Shown one piece after another: positions 19,676 to 28,442 of a DNA stretch of 64,000 nt. Below the pieces are notes generated by a model. The model did not search any database and was not told the origin of the DNA. It saw only the letters and a program-made list of their open reading frames with translations. The position numbers and the translations under genes are program-made. This DNA is from Siccibacter colletis (GTDB taxonomy: Bacteria; Pseudomonadota; Gammaproteobacteria; Enterobacterales; Enterobacteriaceae), in the NCBI RefSeq assembly GCF_000696575.1, contig NZ_JMSQ01000011.1, forward strand, positions 124,001 to 188,000, given 5' to 3'. Each line of letters begins with the position of its first letter. Within the stretch, counting starts at the first letter, position 1.

Positions 19676-19999
19676 TTAGCGGCGGGTCAGCAGCGCTCCG
19701 AGGAAAATACCTGCGGCAGCCGCAGCACCCACGCTGTACCAGGGTTTGTCGCGCACGAAGGTATCGGCGCAGCCGGCAGCGTCGCGTGCCGCCTGGGTAA
19801 CGCGGCCACGGCCATTCATACGGGCGCGGGTTTCACGCAGCAGGGATTCTGCTTTACGACGCGCGGTATCCGCTTCGCCTTTGACATCGCTGCCCAGGGA
19901 TTTCAGCACGTCTTCCAGCGAGTCGGCCAGTTTGCTGACGTCACTGTTAATATCATCAACGGCATAATCGACTTCGTTTTGGCTTGGTCGTCTAAACAT
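19676..19999 (-). CDS. ygaM: DUF883 membrane-anchored ribosome-binding-like protein YgaM
   Basis: The 107-residue protein has an amphipathic helical body (residues 1-85, with LADSLEDVLKSLGSDVKGEA) and a C-terminal hydrophobic tail AAAAAGIFLGALL ending TRR. This is the ElaB/YgaM/YqjD family, whose relatives bind inner membrane and stationary-phase ribosomes through such a tail. The function of YgaM itself is not settled. Length and neighbours match E. coli (109 residues there). Confidence 0.92.
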   Translation of the reverse strand: MFRRPSQNEVDYAVDDINSDVSKLADSLEDVLKSLGSDVKGEADTARRKAESLLRETRARMNGRGRVTQAARDAAGCADTFVRDKPWYSVGAAAAAGIFLGALLTRR

Positions 20000-20162
20000 T
20001 CGTTTTCTCCTTTGGGTTCAACGTGTTTAAAAGTGTAGCCTGGATTTTTGGCCTCTGAAGCGAATCGGCAACAATGCACGCCTTTCTGGACTTTTCCGAA
20101 AGCCCCGCTAATGCTCCTTATTGTAAGGTTGCGAAGCAGTACTGCTATGACGAGGAAAAGCT

Positions 20163-20507
20163 ATGTATTTACGACCCGACGAGGTGGCACGCGTTCTGGA
20201 AAAAGCCGGATTTACCATGGATGCCGTGACGCCAAAAACCTATGGTTACCGCCGCGGTGAAGATTATGTGTATGTGAATCGCGAGGCACGTCTGGGCCGC
20301 ACGGCGCTGGTCATTCATCCGACGTTAAAAGAGCGCAGCCAGTCGCTGGCCGACCCGGCCTCTGACATCAAGACCTGCGATCATTATCAGGAGTTTCCGC
20401 TCTATCTGGGTGGGGAAGCGGAAGCGCATTACGGCATCCCGCACGGTTTTAGCTCACGCATTGCGCTGGAACGTTACCTGAGCGGCCTGTTCGGCGACCC
20501 GCAGTAA
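20163..20507 (+). CDS. ygaC: DUF2002 family protein YgaC
   Basis: This 114-residue soluble protein begins [17 protein letters not shown] and matches E. coli YgaC in length and sequence. The E. coli gene is known as a Fur-regulated gene of unknown function; I did not identify a clear Fur box here. It is transcribed alone, divergent from ygaM and convergent with alaE. Confidence 0.92.
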   Translation: MYLRPDEVARVLEKAGFTMDAVTPKTYGYRRGEDYVYVNREARLGRTALVIHPTLKERSQSLADPASDIKTCDHYQEFPLYLGGEAEAHYGIPHGFSSRIALERYLSGLFGDPQ

Positions 20508-20542
20508 CACGGCGACGGGAGCGTCCCGTCGCACATCATTAG

Positions 20543-20992
20543 CTACAGCAGGGCGCCAGGCTGCTGCGCCACGCGAAACAGGCGGCGGCAGTACTCCAGA
20601 AAATAGCCGTACGCGGCACCCATCATCATCGACGCCACGATATTTGAACTGACGGCAGTGACAATCTGCTGCGCGTCTGCCCCCACGCTCCAGAGGATCA
20701 CCGCATACACCGGAGACTGGAACGTCACATAAGCCAGCACATCCGCCACGGTCTTAATCCAGCCCGCACCGCCGAGACGGCGCGCGGCGCGCATAGCGCT
20801 GTCGCGGTAGAGCCCGTAAGGCCAGGCGATGACCATATTGATGGGGATCGCCACCAGGCGGGAAGAGAGCGATTGCTCAAAGCTCATGCCGGAGATAAAT
20901 ATCTCAATCATCATGTTAACGACGGAGCAATATACCACCATGGCAAAAATGTCAGCCGCCGCGTGGCGCAGGCGAGAGTGCGCAGAGAACAT
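20543..20992 (-). CDS. alaE: L-alanine exporter AlaE
   Basis: AlaE exports L-alanine and protects cells from toxic alanine or alanyl peptide levels. The 149 residues equal the E. coli length, with four hydrophobic helices and a GxxxG-type motif [16 protein letters not shown] near the C-terminus. Conserved landmarks include [20 protein letters not shown] and [10 protein letters not shown]. In E. coli stpA follows; it is missing here. Confidence 0.93.
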   Translation of the reverse strand: MFSAHSRLRHAAADIFAMVVYCSVVNMMIEIFISGMSFEQSLSSRLVAIPINMVIAWPYGLYRDSAMRAARRLGGAGWIKTVADVLAYVTFQSPVYAVILWSVGADAQQIVTAVSSNIVASMMMGAAYGYFLEYCRRLFRVAQQPGALL

Positions 20993-21418
20993 CGCAATGC
21001 TCCGGAAATGAAAAAAGGGTTAACAAACAGAAGGACAGAATGGCCTTTTACGATGGTGACAGAGTATATGGCTGGATATAACAAGGCAATTAGCGTTTAA
21101 TTTTTATTTATTGGCCTTTTGTCTACAACATTCTCTGTGGTGCGATGAAATCACGTTACGATCGCGATCTTTGGCGGTGATGCAACATAAGTTCATTAAA
21201 TTCAATGGCTTATTTTTTTATTCATTATCTGGCAAAGGGCGTCATCGCGCGGCGTAGTCTGTAATATAAGGCTGGCAGCAACACTAACGGGGAATGAGTG
21301 ATTTTATTTTGCATACTGCGAAAAGGTAGTGAAAAACTCTGTTAAAGCGGAGTGAGTACTTATTCATTTTAATGCGTAGTTATGCGTATTCAGGGGAGGG
21401 CGGGCCTCCCCAGGCAGG
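20993..21418. other. Intergenic stretch, no gene seen
   Basis: About 430 AT-rich bases upstream of alaE carry no supported reading frame. K-12 has stpA at this place. A GGGGAGG/CCTCCCC hairpin (21393-21411) lies eight bases beyond the stop of the next minus-strand gene and may end its transcript, though no T-tract follows. Confidence 0.5.
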
Positions 21419-21598
21419 TCAGCAGACGCCGAAATCGCCGTCTTCTTTATACAGCGCCAGATCGGCCGCTTTAACGGTAACTTTGTCGCCCTGTTCATTG
21501 TCAGCGCGCACGGCGACCACCTGGTCATCGTTAACTTCCAGGACTTTCAGCTTCGGGCCGCCCATACGCGGCTGTACGTAATCACCAGGGTTAAACAT
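21419..21598 (-). CDS. YodC-like DUF2158 small protein
   Basis: The 59-residue frame reads MFNPGDYVQPRMGGPKLKVLE at the start and GDFGVC at the end. The GD-V-----GGP---V pattern is the DUF2158/YodC fold, a small beta-barrel-like domain of unknown function. A strong ribosome site AAAAGGAGAGACGCA precedes the ATG. The gene is too short for many gene finders but has good codon use and initiation signals. Confidence 0.8.
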   Translation of the reverse strand: MFNPGDYVQPRMGGPKLKVLEVNDDQVVAVRADNEQGDKVTVKAADLALYKEDGDFGVC

Positions 21599-21919
21599 TG
21601 CGTCTCTCCTTTTATGAGGTTGTTAACAGTAACCATAGCTCAACTGAATACTACGGTATAGCGATGCGTCGCGCTTTTACTTCTTAAAGTATTGGTCTAA
21701 TTACATGATCTTCCGCCGTTTTCCTGAAATTCTGCGCTGAACTGAAGCAGAACCTGAGTGGCGGAGGATAGCGATTACCGCGCCAGGGACAGCACTCCTA
21801 ATCCAGGGAAATGTGAGCCGGGGTAAAGTAGTGTCGGCACGGTGGACGTTTCAGCGAAGCGAGCTACACTTAATTGTTAGCATTTACAATAACCTGGAAG
21901 ACGTAACACAGGAGTAGCT
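21599..21919. other. Divergent intergenic region
   Basis: These 321 bases separate the DUF2158 gene from yqaE and should hold both promoters. I see no gene. AAGACGTAACACAGGAG before yqaE supplies its ribosome site. Confidence 0.5.
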
Positions 21920-22078
21920 ATGGGTTTCTGGAGAGTCGTACTAACTATCATTCTGCCGCCGCTGGGCGTGCTGCTGGGTAAGGGCTTCGGCTGGGCGTTT
22001 ATTATTAACATTATCCTGACGCTCCTCGGGTACATCCCCGGCCTCATTCACGCGTTCTGGGTACAGACGCGCAACTAA
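21920..22078 (+). CDS. yqaE: YqaE/Pmp3 family small membrane protein
   Basis: This 52-residue protein starts MGFWRVVLTIILPPLGVLLG and has the two hydrophobic helices and the LPPLGV---G and YIPGLIHAFWV motifs of the Pmp3/YqaE proteolipid family. It is almost identical to E. coli YqaE. Family members affect membrane potential under stress; in E. coli the gene is Cpx-responsive. An AGGAGTAGCT ribosome site precedes the ATG. Confidence 0.95.
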   Translation: MGFWRVVLTIILPPLGVLLGKGFGWAFIINIILTLLGYIPGLIHAFWVQTRN

Positions 22079-22086
22079 GTTTGCTA

Positions 22087-22110
22087 AAGCCACCGCTGGT
22101 GGCTTTTTTT
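22087..22110 (+). terminator. yqaE terminator
   Basis: AAGCCACC pairs with GGTGGCTT over GCT, followed by T residues, nine bases past the yqaE stop. Confidence 0.9.
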
Positions 22111-22194
22111 ACGCCTGCTTTCTGCATCTCAGTGTCCATTCAGGCCGGTAACGCGTAATCTGTGCTGCCGGCTCATCATAAAAGGACATTAATC

Positions 22195-22623
22195 ATGGCA
22201 GATACTCTCTACTGGAACCGCATGGTGCCGGAACTCACCGTCAGCGATTTCACCGCCTCGCTGCATTTTTACGTTGAGATCGTAGGTTTTACCGTCATGA
22301 TCCGCCGCGAGCAGCCTGACTTCGCCTACCTTAATCTCGGTGAAGCGCAGCTGATGCTGGAGGCGTATCACGACGGGGGATGGAACACCGACGAGCTGGT
22401 TCACCCCTTTGGCCGCGGCGTAAACTTCCAGATAGAAGTGGATGATGTCACCCCCGTGCTGGAGCGCCTGCAGCAGGCTGGCGTCGCGCTTTACCGTCCG
22501 CTACGTGAAAATCGCTACCCCACCGCCGACGGCATCGCCTGTCAGCGCGAATTTCTGGTGCAGGATCCCGACGGTTATCTGCTGCGTTTTAGCCAGTACC
22601 TTGAAGCATTATCTGAAGAGTAA
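22195..22623 (+). CDS. VOC-fold bleomycin-resistance-like protein
   Basis: The 142-residue protein has two beta-alpha-beta-beta-beta modules of the vicinal oxygen chelate fold: LTVSDFTASLHFYVEIVGF at the start and VQDPDGYLLRF near the end. Its length and the pattern FAYLNLGEAQLMLE resemble the bleomycin-binding BLMA/BRP group, which traps the drug as a dimer; drug binding here is inference. The start at 22195 follows AAAGGACATTA. The gene stands alone at the edge of the conserved core. Confidence 0.75.
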   Translation: MADTLYWNRMVPELTVSDFTASLHFYVEIVGFTVMIRREQPDFAYLNLGEAQLMLEAYHDGGWNTDELVHPFGRGVNFQIEVDDVTPVLERLQQAGVALYRPLRENRYPTADGIACQREFLVQDPDGYLLRFSQYLEALSEE

Positions 22624-22742
22624 CCCGCAACGGATAAATAATAAGCGCCGCTATATATATAAAAATAACGAACCCTTGCACGGTATCACTCCCGGCGTAT
22701 TATCCGCAGCCAATTCAGGATGCGACTCGCAGCGGAGGCAGT

Positions 22743-23588
22743 ATGTCGGCAGTTATCTTCCCCAAAATCATATTCAAAACCCGGCGCTGGATGGATGACT
22801 ATAGTTCCGATGATATGCGCTATGGTGATTTAACCGAAAGCCAGCTCAGGAATGATTTCCGGCTAACGGATATTTCCGCGCATGTGGACCCCTGGCGACT
22901 CACCACATTTCACGCCTCACCGCAGCGGCAATCCTTATTTTATTCGCCCACCATAATTCAGGAAAAGATAACGCCAGCGCGGTGCGCCAGCCTGCTGTTT
23001 GATGAGTTCAGGCAGCTGGCGCGCATGTTTTCATTTTACGGCCCGTATCAGCATGTGATTGGCGAAATGATTACTCATATGCAGAAAAACAGCGGGATGC
23101 CGTTTCGCAGCAGCAGCCTTGATGCTGCGCTGCGAGAGCAGATAATGAGTGATACACGGGAAAAAAGTACTATAAAGAGAATTAAACTGGTATTACAGCA
23201 GGTTATCGACTGGGGCAGTAATGAATGCACGGAGAGAATTGATGCTCGTATGGACCTCATGCTTAAGGATTCTTATCTTCCAAAATTCATGCGTTTTAAA
23301 GATTCATTTAATGGCCTGGGTATTACCGTGCATGACACCTGCGCCACACATATCACCATTGATTCTTTAGCAATAAATAATAACTGCTACCGGGCAATAG
23401 TGACTTATAACGTGCAGGATCATTTTGGCCTCGATAAACACGATATTCGCAGTAAGGTATTTTATCAGTTCCGCCTGTTTCGCCTGTGGTTTTACCTCCA
23501 GCGCTCGCAGCAGTTTGGCTACAGGCCTTTCATGACTAATATGCAGGCAACGGTTGAAATCACAGGCGGGCGTGATGAAAAAATCTAA
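22743..23588 (+). CDS. DUF3289 (YPO3983-family) protein, copy A
   Basis: This 281-residue protein has no signal peptide or membrane helix. It shares with the copy at 27510-28442 the blocks DDYS-DDMRYGDL, FSFYGPYQHVI, NGLGITVHDTCATHIT and VQDHFGLDKHDI, so both belong to the DUF3289/YPO3983 family. The biochemical function is unknown; such genes are often next to DUF943 genes in enterobacteria, which suggests a paired system. An AGCGGAGGCAGT ribosome site precedes the ATG. The end overlaps the DUF943 gene by 14 bases. Confidence 0.75.
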   Translation: MSAVIFPKIIFKTRRWMDDYSSDDMRYGDLTESQLRNDFRLTDISAHVDPWRLTTFHASPQRQSLFYSPTIIQEKITPARCASLLFDEFRQLARMFSFYGPYQHVIGEMITHMQKNSGMPFRSSSLDAALREQIMSDTREKSTIKRIKLVLQQVIDWGSNECTERIDARMDLMLKDSYLPKFMRFKDSFNGLGITVHDTCATHITIDSLAINNNCYRAIVTYNVQDHFGLDKHDIRSKVFYQFRLFRLWFYLQRSQQFGYRPFMTNMQATVEITGGRDEKI

Positions 23589-24042
23589 GCTGCTGGTAAT
23601 GCTTATTTTACTGGTTGCGGGGTTATGGCTTGGCAAACTCGCTTTAAGTCCTACCCAGATTATAGCCGTTCACCGTAGCGGTTATGCCGCGCGTATCATA
23701 CTGAAAAATCCACCGTTAACTCGGCGCACAAAACTTTTATGGTGGAAGCATAACCGTAAGCTGCTGGAAGAAAAATATAACCTGCCGCGCGTCAATGCCA
23801 GAGGTGAATATTACGTCAGCATCTGGGATTATGCTGATGGGTATAAAGAGGAAGAAGATGAAGACCGTCTTTGCTTCGAAGACAAGGCACCTCCCAAAAA
23901 CTGCATTGATAAAAACTGGGTGATGACGGTAGAGCAGTCGCTCAGTAGTAAAAGGGTAATTTACTCCATTGGAGAAGACACATTTGAAACGCTCCCCGAC
24001 GGCAAAATAGTGAAGCAGCATTTCACCTTTACGGTACGTTAA
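23575..24042 (+). CDS. DUF943 family membrane-anchored protein, copy A1
   Basis: The 155-residue protein has an N-terminal hydrophobic helix (LLVMLILLVAGLWLGKLAL) that is a signal anchor, then a periplasmic-type domain with the family blocks IIAVHRSGYAARIILKNPP, YADGYKEEEDED and LCFEDKAPPKNCIDKNW, including two cysteines that could pair. I chose ATG 23575 because the same start position relative to the DUF3289 stop occurs in the other locus. The short overlap suggests coupled synthesis, as for partner or immunity proteins; that role is inference. Confidence 0.75.
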   Translation: MKKSKLLVMLILLVAGLWLGKLALSPTQIIAVHRSGYAARIILKNPPLTRRTKLLWWKHNRKLLEEKYNLPRVNARGEYYVSIWDYADGYKEEEDEDRLCFEDKAPPKNCIDKNWVMTVEQSLSSKRVIYSIGEDTFETLPDGKIVKQHFTFTVR

Positions 24043-24056
24043 TAAGGATACGCGTA

Positions 24057-24515
24057 ATGAAAAAACGCACCGCGTTCGCAAGGGTTATTATTTTAACCGC
24101 CCTGAGTTTATTGATATGGATTACCCTGAGAACACCTGAAATTAAGGCTGTTCATCGTGAGGGACATGCAGCACGCATCTTACTGATAAACCCACCCCTT
24201 ACCGCTCGCGATGCGCTGACATGGTGGCGGGAGAATCAGGCAATGCTGAAAGCGCAATACCATATTCCTCAGGAGGACCGCGACCGGATATTTTATCTCA
24301 GCCTCTGGGATTTTGCTGACGGGTATAAAGAGGAAGAAGATAAAGACCGGCTCTGTTTTGATGATATGCCCGCTCCGCGCAACTGCATCGATAAAAACTG
24401 GATAATGACCGTCTCACGCGCCAGAAACAACAAACGGATTTACGTGCAGGCGGGCACCCGCACCTGGGTACAAAGTGACGGCGGGGAATATATCAGCATG
24501 GCGGATGATGAGTAG
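24057..24515 (+). CDS. DUF943 family membrane-anchored protein, copy A2
   Basis: This second DUF943 protein (152 residues) follows 14 bases after the first and is clearly its paralogue: N-terminal anchor VIILTALSLLIWITL, then EIKAVHREGHAARILLINPP, FADGYKEEEDKD and NCIDKNW. The C-terminal 30 residues differ from copy A1. AAGGA lies before the ATG. Tandem, diverging copies behind one DUF3289 gene resemble arrays of immunity genes, though no toxic activity has been shown from the sequence. Confidence 0.75.
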   Translation: MKKRTAFARVIILTALSLLIWITLRTPEIKAVHREGHAARILLINPPLTARDALTWWRENQAMLKAQYHIPQEDRDRIFYLSLWDFADGYKEEEDKDRLCFDDMPAPRNCIDKNWIMTVSRARNNKRIYVQAGTRTWVQSDGGEYISMADDE

Positions 24516-24672
24516 TCACGCGGTCATTTTTTTCCTGCCCGCGCTACGCACGCTGAAAAAATATCAGGCGATACTCTTAATTTCAGCGCGGGTTACAGTA
24601 ATCCGGCTTATGTATCTGGATCTGCATGGGATAACGATCGACGCAGTGCCCCGATCGTAGACATGGAACCGG

Positions 24673-25302
24673 TTAACCCGCCCCCACACCACCCTGAATT
24701 AACGCAGAAAACGACTGCGCCGCGTCCTGCTCGCTGCATTGGCCGTTAATCATCAGCATCGACAGCGCATCCCCCGCGCCGATAAGGCCTGCGCAGCGGC
24801 GATACAGCTCGTCATCGGCCAGGGTACTCCATGGTTTGAGCGTTGCGGCGAACAGACGGACGTACTCCTCGATCAGCTCTTTATGTACGGCGACCATCTC
24901 TTCGCTGCCACCCAGCGCGGAACCAATGGCATGCCACTCCCCGCTGGAGTCTGCCGAGCAGTGGACCCAGGCGCTGGCCAGCACGTCGGCGGTGGCCTGC
25001 AGGCTTTTCGGCGCTTTGCTCAGCGCGTCGCGCAGCACGACAGAGTGCTTTTCATCGAGCGCACGGTACATGGCGGTTAACAGCCCGGAACGTGTCCCGA
25101 AGTGTTCATAGGCGACCGGCTTCGAGACGCCCGCGCGCGCGGCCAGATAGCCCAGCGTCAGGCGGTCGGCACCTTCTTCACGAATAATTTCCAGGGCGAT
25201 CTCCAGCATCTGTGCCCGACGCGCCGCGCGGCTCAGGCGGCCTGCTGCGGGAGCGTCCGGTAGCGTTGTATTTTTCACGGCAGGCCTCTCAGGGTTGCAC
25301 AA
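24673..25302 (-). CDS. TetR/AcrR-family regulator
   Basis: The 209-residue protein holds a TetR helix-turn-helix near residues 30-75 (RRAQMLEIALEIIREEGADR, then LAARAGVSKPVAYEHFGTR) and an alpha-helical ligand domain. It is divergent from the oxidoreductase at 25397, and the 94-base gap between them contains inverted repeats, so it most likely controls that gene and itself. The ligand is unknown. Confidence 0.85.
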   Translation of the reverse strand: MCNPERPAVKNTTLPDAPAAGRLSRAARRAQMLEIALEIIREEGADRLTLGYLAARAGVSKPVAYEHFGTRSGLLTAMYRALDEKHSVVLRDALSKAPKSLQATADVLASAWVHCSADSSGEWHAIGSALGGSEEMVAVHKELIEEYVRLFAATLKPWSTLADDELYRRCAGLIGAGDALSMLMINGQCSEQDAAQSFSALIQGGVGAG

Positions 25303-25315
25303 CTTACTATCAGTA

Positions 25316-25378
25316 GCTACATTGTTACTAATGGTAGGTTACTAAGAGTAACTTACCGAGCGTAAGTTATCTTAACTA
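25316..25378. promoter_or_regulatory. Operator region between TetR and oxidoreductase genes
   Basis: TAACTTA (25349-25355) and TAAGTTA (25363-25369) form an inverted repeat with a 7-base centre; related TTACT/AGTAA half-sites recur just upstream. It lies between the divergent start codons, where a TetR-type repressor of both genes would bind. Confidence 0.6.
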
Positions 25379-25396
25379 ACCCAGAGAGGTATCGCA

Positions 25397-26404
25397 ATGT
25401 CACACGCACCCTTGCTTCTGATCGGCGGTTCCGGCGTGGTTGGCCAGTTTACCGCCCGCGCTATCCGCGCTGAACATCCCGATGTCCCGCTGCTTATCGG
25501 CGGACGCAACCTGGCGAAAGCGCAGGAGGTCGCCGCCAGCATTCCTCATGCCGGGGGCGTGGCGGTGGATCTGGCCGCCGACGATCTGGGCCTCGGTGAC
25601 CGCGAAGTTGGCGGCGTGGTGGTGCTGGTGAAGGATGAGAGCCTGGCGAGCGTGCGTTTCGCCCAGGCGCGTGGCGTGCCGCACGTCAGCATCTCATCGG
25701 GCGCAGCGGAGATTGGCCCCGACGTGGCCGCCTGGATCCATCGCCCGGACGCCAGCGCCTTGGTGCTGGGCGCGGACTGGCTGGTGGGGGCCGCCACTAT
25801 CCCGACGCTGAAACTGGCCGAACGCTTCAGCCGCGTCGCCTCAATCAAGGTGGGCGCCTTGCTGGATGAACAGGAATCCGCCGGACCGGCCACCGAGCAT
25901 GACTTTAAGCGCCTGGGCGAGATCATGCCCGCCGCGCTTACTCGCCGCGACGGGGCGTTCTTCTGGCGCGCCGGTGAAAACGCGCAGGCGCAGTTCCACG
26001 CCGTAGACGGCACCCCGGTGCAGGCAACCGCTTTCTCGCCGTTCGACATCATGGGGCTGGCCAACGCCACGGGCGCACCGGATATAGCGTTCAACCTGGC
26101 GACGGCAGTCACGTCATCGCGCCGCCGTGGGGAGGCGATGTCCACCGAGATTATTATTGAGATGAGCGGAGAAGGGCATGACGGGCAGCCGCTGCGCCTG
26201 CGACAGGCGGTGGTGCACCCGCAGGGCCAGCGGCCGCTTACCGCCGCCGGCGTGACGCTCCTGACCGAGCGCGTCACCGGGCTGGACGGACGTCCGGCCC
26301 CGGCCCCGGGTCTTTACTTCCCGTATCAGCTGATTGATTTTGACACCTGGTATGCGCGCATTCAGAAAACCGGCGGGCAGCTTCTGACGTTAGACGTGCT
26401 GTAA
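25397..26404 (+). CDS. NAD(P)-binding oxidoreductase, saccharopine-dehydrogenase-like
   Basis: The 335-residue protein starts with a Rossmann motif LLLIGGSGVVGQFTARAI followed by GRNLAKAQEVA, as in saccharopine reductase-like and short-chain oxidoreductases that bind NADP. No membrane segment is seen. Codon use is GC-rich like the core genome. It is divergent from a TetR gene and probably induced by that regulator's ligand. The substrate cannot be told from sequence. A distant relative lies at 38788-39783 in the island. Confidence 0.75.
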   Translation: MSHAPLLLIGGSGVVGQFTARAIRAEHPDVPLLIGGRNLAKAQEVAASIPHAGGVAVDLAADDLGLGDREVGGVVVLVKDESLASVRFAQARGVPHVSISSGAAEIGPDVAAWIHRPDASALVLGADWLVGAATIPTLKLAERFSRVASIKVGALLDEQESAGPATEHDFKRLGEIMPAALTRRDGAFFWRAGENAQAQFHAVDGTPVQATAFSPFDIMGLANATGAPDIAFNLATAVTSSRRRGEAMSTEIIIEMSGEGHDGQPLRLRQAVVHPQGQRPLTAAGVTLLTERVTGLDGRPAPAPGLYFPYQLIDFDTWYARIQKTGGQLLTLDVL

Positions 26405-26453
26405 GGCAGCAGGCAGGCCTCGCGCCGCCTGCCTGATCTGCACCTGGCATCGG

Positions 26454-26720
26454 TTAACGCCAGCGCAGCGTCTTTCTTATCATCCGTTGCCGATCCACGA
26501 ACTGGCCGTGCGCATCATAATAGCGGCTCGGCCAGATAACCTGCGGCGGCATGTCCAGCGCCTCGGCAATCAGCTTTTCGCCTTTGGGCCATGAACGGTT
26601 CAGCGCATTACCCAATGTGGACGACGCCAGCCCCGACGCGCGCGACAGCGCCGCCAGGTTGGTGCCACGCTTCTTCAGCGCGGCGATGATGTCGGCGGGG
26701 TGCCAGTCTTGATTAATCAT
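26454..26720 (-). CDS. sfsB: Nlp/SfsB-family DNA-binding protein
   Basis: This 88-residue protein has the Ner/Nlp helix-turn-helix: DWHPADIIAALKKRGTNLAAL, SSTLGNALNRSWPKGE and IWPSRYYD are all as in E. coli SfsB (Nlp), a relative of the phage Mu Ner repressor that affects maltose genes. Whether it is the true sfsB orthologue or another family member is not settled, since the E. coli gene lies elsewhere. It is divergent from an XRE regulator across a GGGATA-rich operator region. Confidence 0.75.
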   Translation of the reverse strand: MINQDWHPADIIAALKKRGTNLAALSRASGLASSTLGNALNRSWPKGEKLIAEALDMPPQVIWPSRYYDAHGQFVDRQRMIRKTLRWR

Positions 26721-26750
26721 AGTGTTCTCCTTTTCACCTGTTGTTGTTAT

Positions 26751-26810
26751 GGGAATAATTATCCCAATTTGGGATAAAAAGGCAATGGGAGGATATTCGA
26801 TTTCGGGATA
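26751..26810. promoter_or_regulatory. GGGATA-type operator cluster between sfsB-like and XRE genes
   Basis: An imperfect palindrome GGGAATAATTATCCC (26751-26765) is followed by direct half-sites GGGATA at 26771-26776 and 26805-26810. The sites lie between divergent regulator genes and overlap the promoter area of the XRE gene, so autoregulation by one of the two is likely. Confidence 0.6.
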
Positions 26811-26828
26811 TTTTGACGGAACTGGAAT

Positions 26829-27077
26829 ATGGCTTCCATCTACTCAGATGAGTACCAACTCGTGATCAAGGAATTGAAATTAGCGAGGAAAGCATTAGGA
26901 ATAACGCAGACTCAGCTTGCCGAAGCGCTAGGCAAACCCCAATCAATGATTGCTAAAATCGAAAATGGTGAGCGCCGGTTGGATATCGTTGAATTTATTC
27001 ATATGGCGCGGATGTTGGGCATTGAACCGGCAAAACTGATCGATAAATTAGGTAAAGACGTCAGGGCTATTAGGTAA
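26829..27077 (+). CDS. XRE-family transcriptional regulator
   Basis: The 82-residue protein is a single Cro/C1-type helix-turn-helix domain: KALGITQTQLAEALGKPQSMIAKIENGERRL near residues 20-50, then a dimerisation tail. No toxin gene is adjacent on the same strand, so a free-standing regulator is more likely than an antitoxin. It is divergent from the SfsB-like gene. Confidence 0.85.
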   Translation: MASIYSDEYQLVIKELKLARKALGITQTQLAEALGKPQSMIAKIENGERRLDIVEFIHMARMLGIEPAKLIDKLGKDVRAIR

Positions 27078-27130
27078 AAGCAGCCCTGGGCGGGTTAGCG
27101 TAAGCGCGCCCGCCGGGAATGCCATTCCGG

Positions 27131-27523
27131 CTACCAGTAATGCACGACGCCATACGCGTTTTTACTTACCCAAAGCAACGGTTCTTTCCTGATACAGTTT
27201 ACGTCGGTGTTCATATCATCGAAGCACAGAAGATCGGAGTCCTGATCGTAAAGGCTGTCTTTACGGTAACCGTCCTGCCAGCCCATAAAGAAAATGCTCC
27301 ACGAACCGTTTTTTTTCACGACAGGTATTCCGTAACGCTCCTGTAATTCACGCTGATGCGATTTAAACCACGCTTTCTGCCACCACTGCCAGCGCGGGAA
27401 ATTCTCTACCAGTACCGTGGCAATGCCTTCTTCTTTATGTACAGCCATTACTTTGACTGGCTGTAACAGCCAGACTGCATAGGCGATTAGTGCGGTTAAC
27501 GCTATCCATTTACACTTCGTCAT
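27131..27523 (-). CDS. DUF943 family membrane-anchored protein, copy B
   Basis: This 130-residue protein has an N-terminal anchor helix (WIALTALIAYAVWLL) and the DUF943 blocks VKVMAVHKEEGIATVLVENFP, GWQDGYRKDSL and LLCFDDMNTDVNC. The start at 27523 (MTKCKW) gives the same 14-base overlap with its DUF3289 partner as in locus A. It is more divergent from A1 and A2 than these are from each other. Partner or immunity role for DUF3289 is inference. Confidence 0.75.
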   Translation of the reverse strand: MTKCKWIALTALIAYAVWLLQPVKVMAVHKEEGIATVLVENFPRWQWWQKAWFKSHQRELQERYGIPVVKKNGSWSIFFMGWQDGYRKDSLYDQDSDLLCFDDMNTDVNCIRKEPLLWVSKNAYGVVHYW

Positions 27524-28442
27524 AACGCCCGCCAACGATGGTTTTTGTAAAGTTCAACTCTGTTATGAAGGGATGATATCCAAAGTGCTCCCACCGTTGA
27601 AGGACAAACCAAATTCTGAACATGCGAATTTCTTTAAAAAGTGGATTTTCGATATCAACAGCATCAAGACCGAAATGATCTTGTATCCGGAATTGGATCT
27701 TTGCTACGAATTTATCTTTGGTGATAGCAAGTTCTTGTAACGTAATATGCGTAGCCCACGTATCGTGTACGGCAATTCCAAGCCCATTTATCCTGTCCGT
27801 CCAGTGATCGAATTTTGGAAGGGTAGAACGAGATACAGCCTGCCATAACATTTTCTCATTACTGGCTGGATATATTCCCCGATCCCAGTCAATATTTTTA
27901 ATAAAAGCCCCCCGAAGATAGTGCACGGTACTATTTTTACCGTACATAAAAGGATGATTCGCCATTGCCTGATTAAATAGGTCATCAGTAAACGGCTCGC
28001 CAGTATTGCTTTGCAGATGATCAATCATTCTACGCATTAAATGCTTATAGGGCCCGTAAAATGAAAAGGCATCAGACAAATTTCGTAATTCATCAAACAT
28101 GATGCCCGCATTCTGCATGAGGCGAGTCTCATCATAGGCGTTGCAGCGTGCCGAGACATCCTTGAGGCCATAAAGATCTATCAAGTTACTTCTGGAGAGA
28201 TCCCCGTGACGCATATCGGCAGCGGCATAATCATCCATTAACTTCACCGTTTCGAATACCGAAACGGGTAAAATTAAAGGCGGCTCATTGTCATTCTTTA
28301 TTTCAGGCACGTAGGCATTTTTGGGATCAATATATACCGGATCATCTCTGACGCGAGTTTCCGGTGCTGGTTCATCATAAATCCACGAGCCTTCCCATAA
28401 TCCTAACGATTTACCATAGCGAATAAATTTACTCCGTTCCAT
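27510..28442 (-). CDS. DUF3289 (YPO3983-family) protein, copy B
   Basis: The 310-residue protein shares its last 240 residues with copy A (blocks DDYAAADMRHGDL, FSFYGPYKHLMRRMI, NGLGIAVHDTWATHIT, IQDHFGLDAVDI). It has about 45 extra N-terminal residues. No signal peptide is seen. It faces away from copy A, so the two DUF3289-DUF943 pairs are inverted about the regulator block 24.5-27.1 kb. Function unknown. Confidence 0.75.
   Translation of the reverse strand: MERSKFIRYGKSLGLWEGSWIYDEPAPETRVRDDPVYIDPKNAYVPEIKNDNEPPLILPVSVFETVKLMDDYAAADMRHGDLSRSNLIDLYGLKDVSARCNAYDETRLMQNAGIMFDELRNLSDAFSFYGPYKHLMRRMIDHLQSNTGEPFTDDLFNQAMANHPFMYGKNSTVHYLRGAFIKNIDWDRGIYPASNEKMLWQAVSRSTLPKFDHWTDRINGLGIAVHDTWATHITLQELAITKDKFVAKIQFRIQDHFGLDAVDIENPLFKEIRMFRIWFVLQRWEHFGYHPFITELNFTKTIVGGRYDEV

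Noticed and set aside
26829-27077. XRE protein as an antitoxin of a toxin-antitoxin pair
   Set aside because: No toxin-like gene lies upstream or downstream on the same strand; the divergent partner is an SfsB-like DNA-binding protein.
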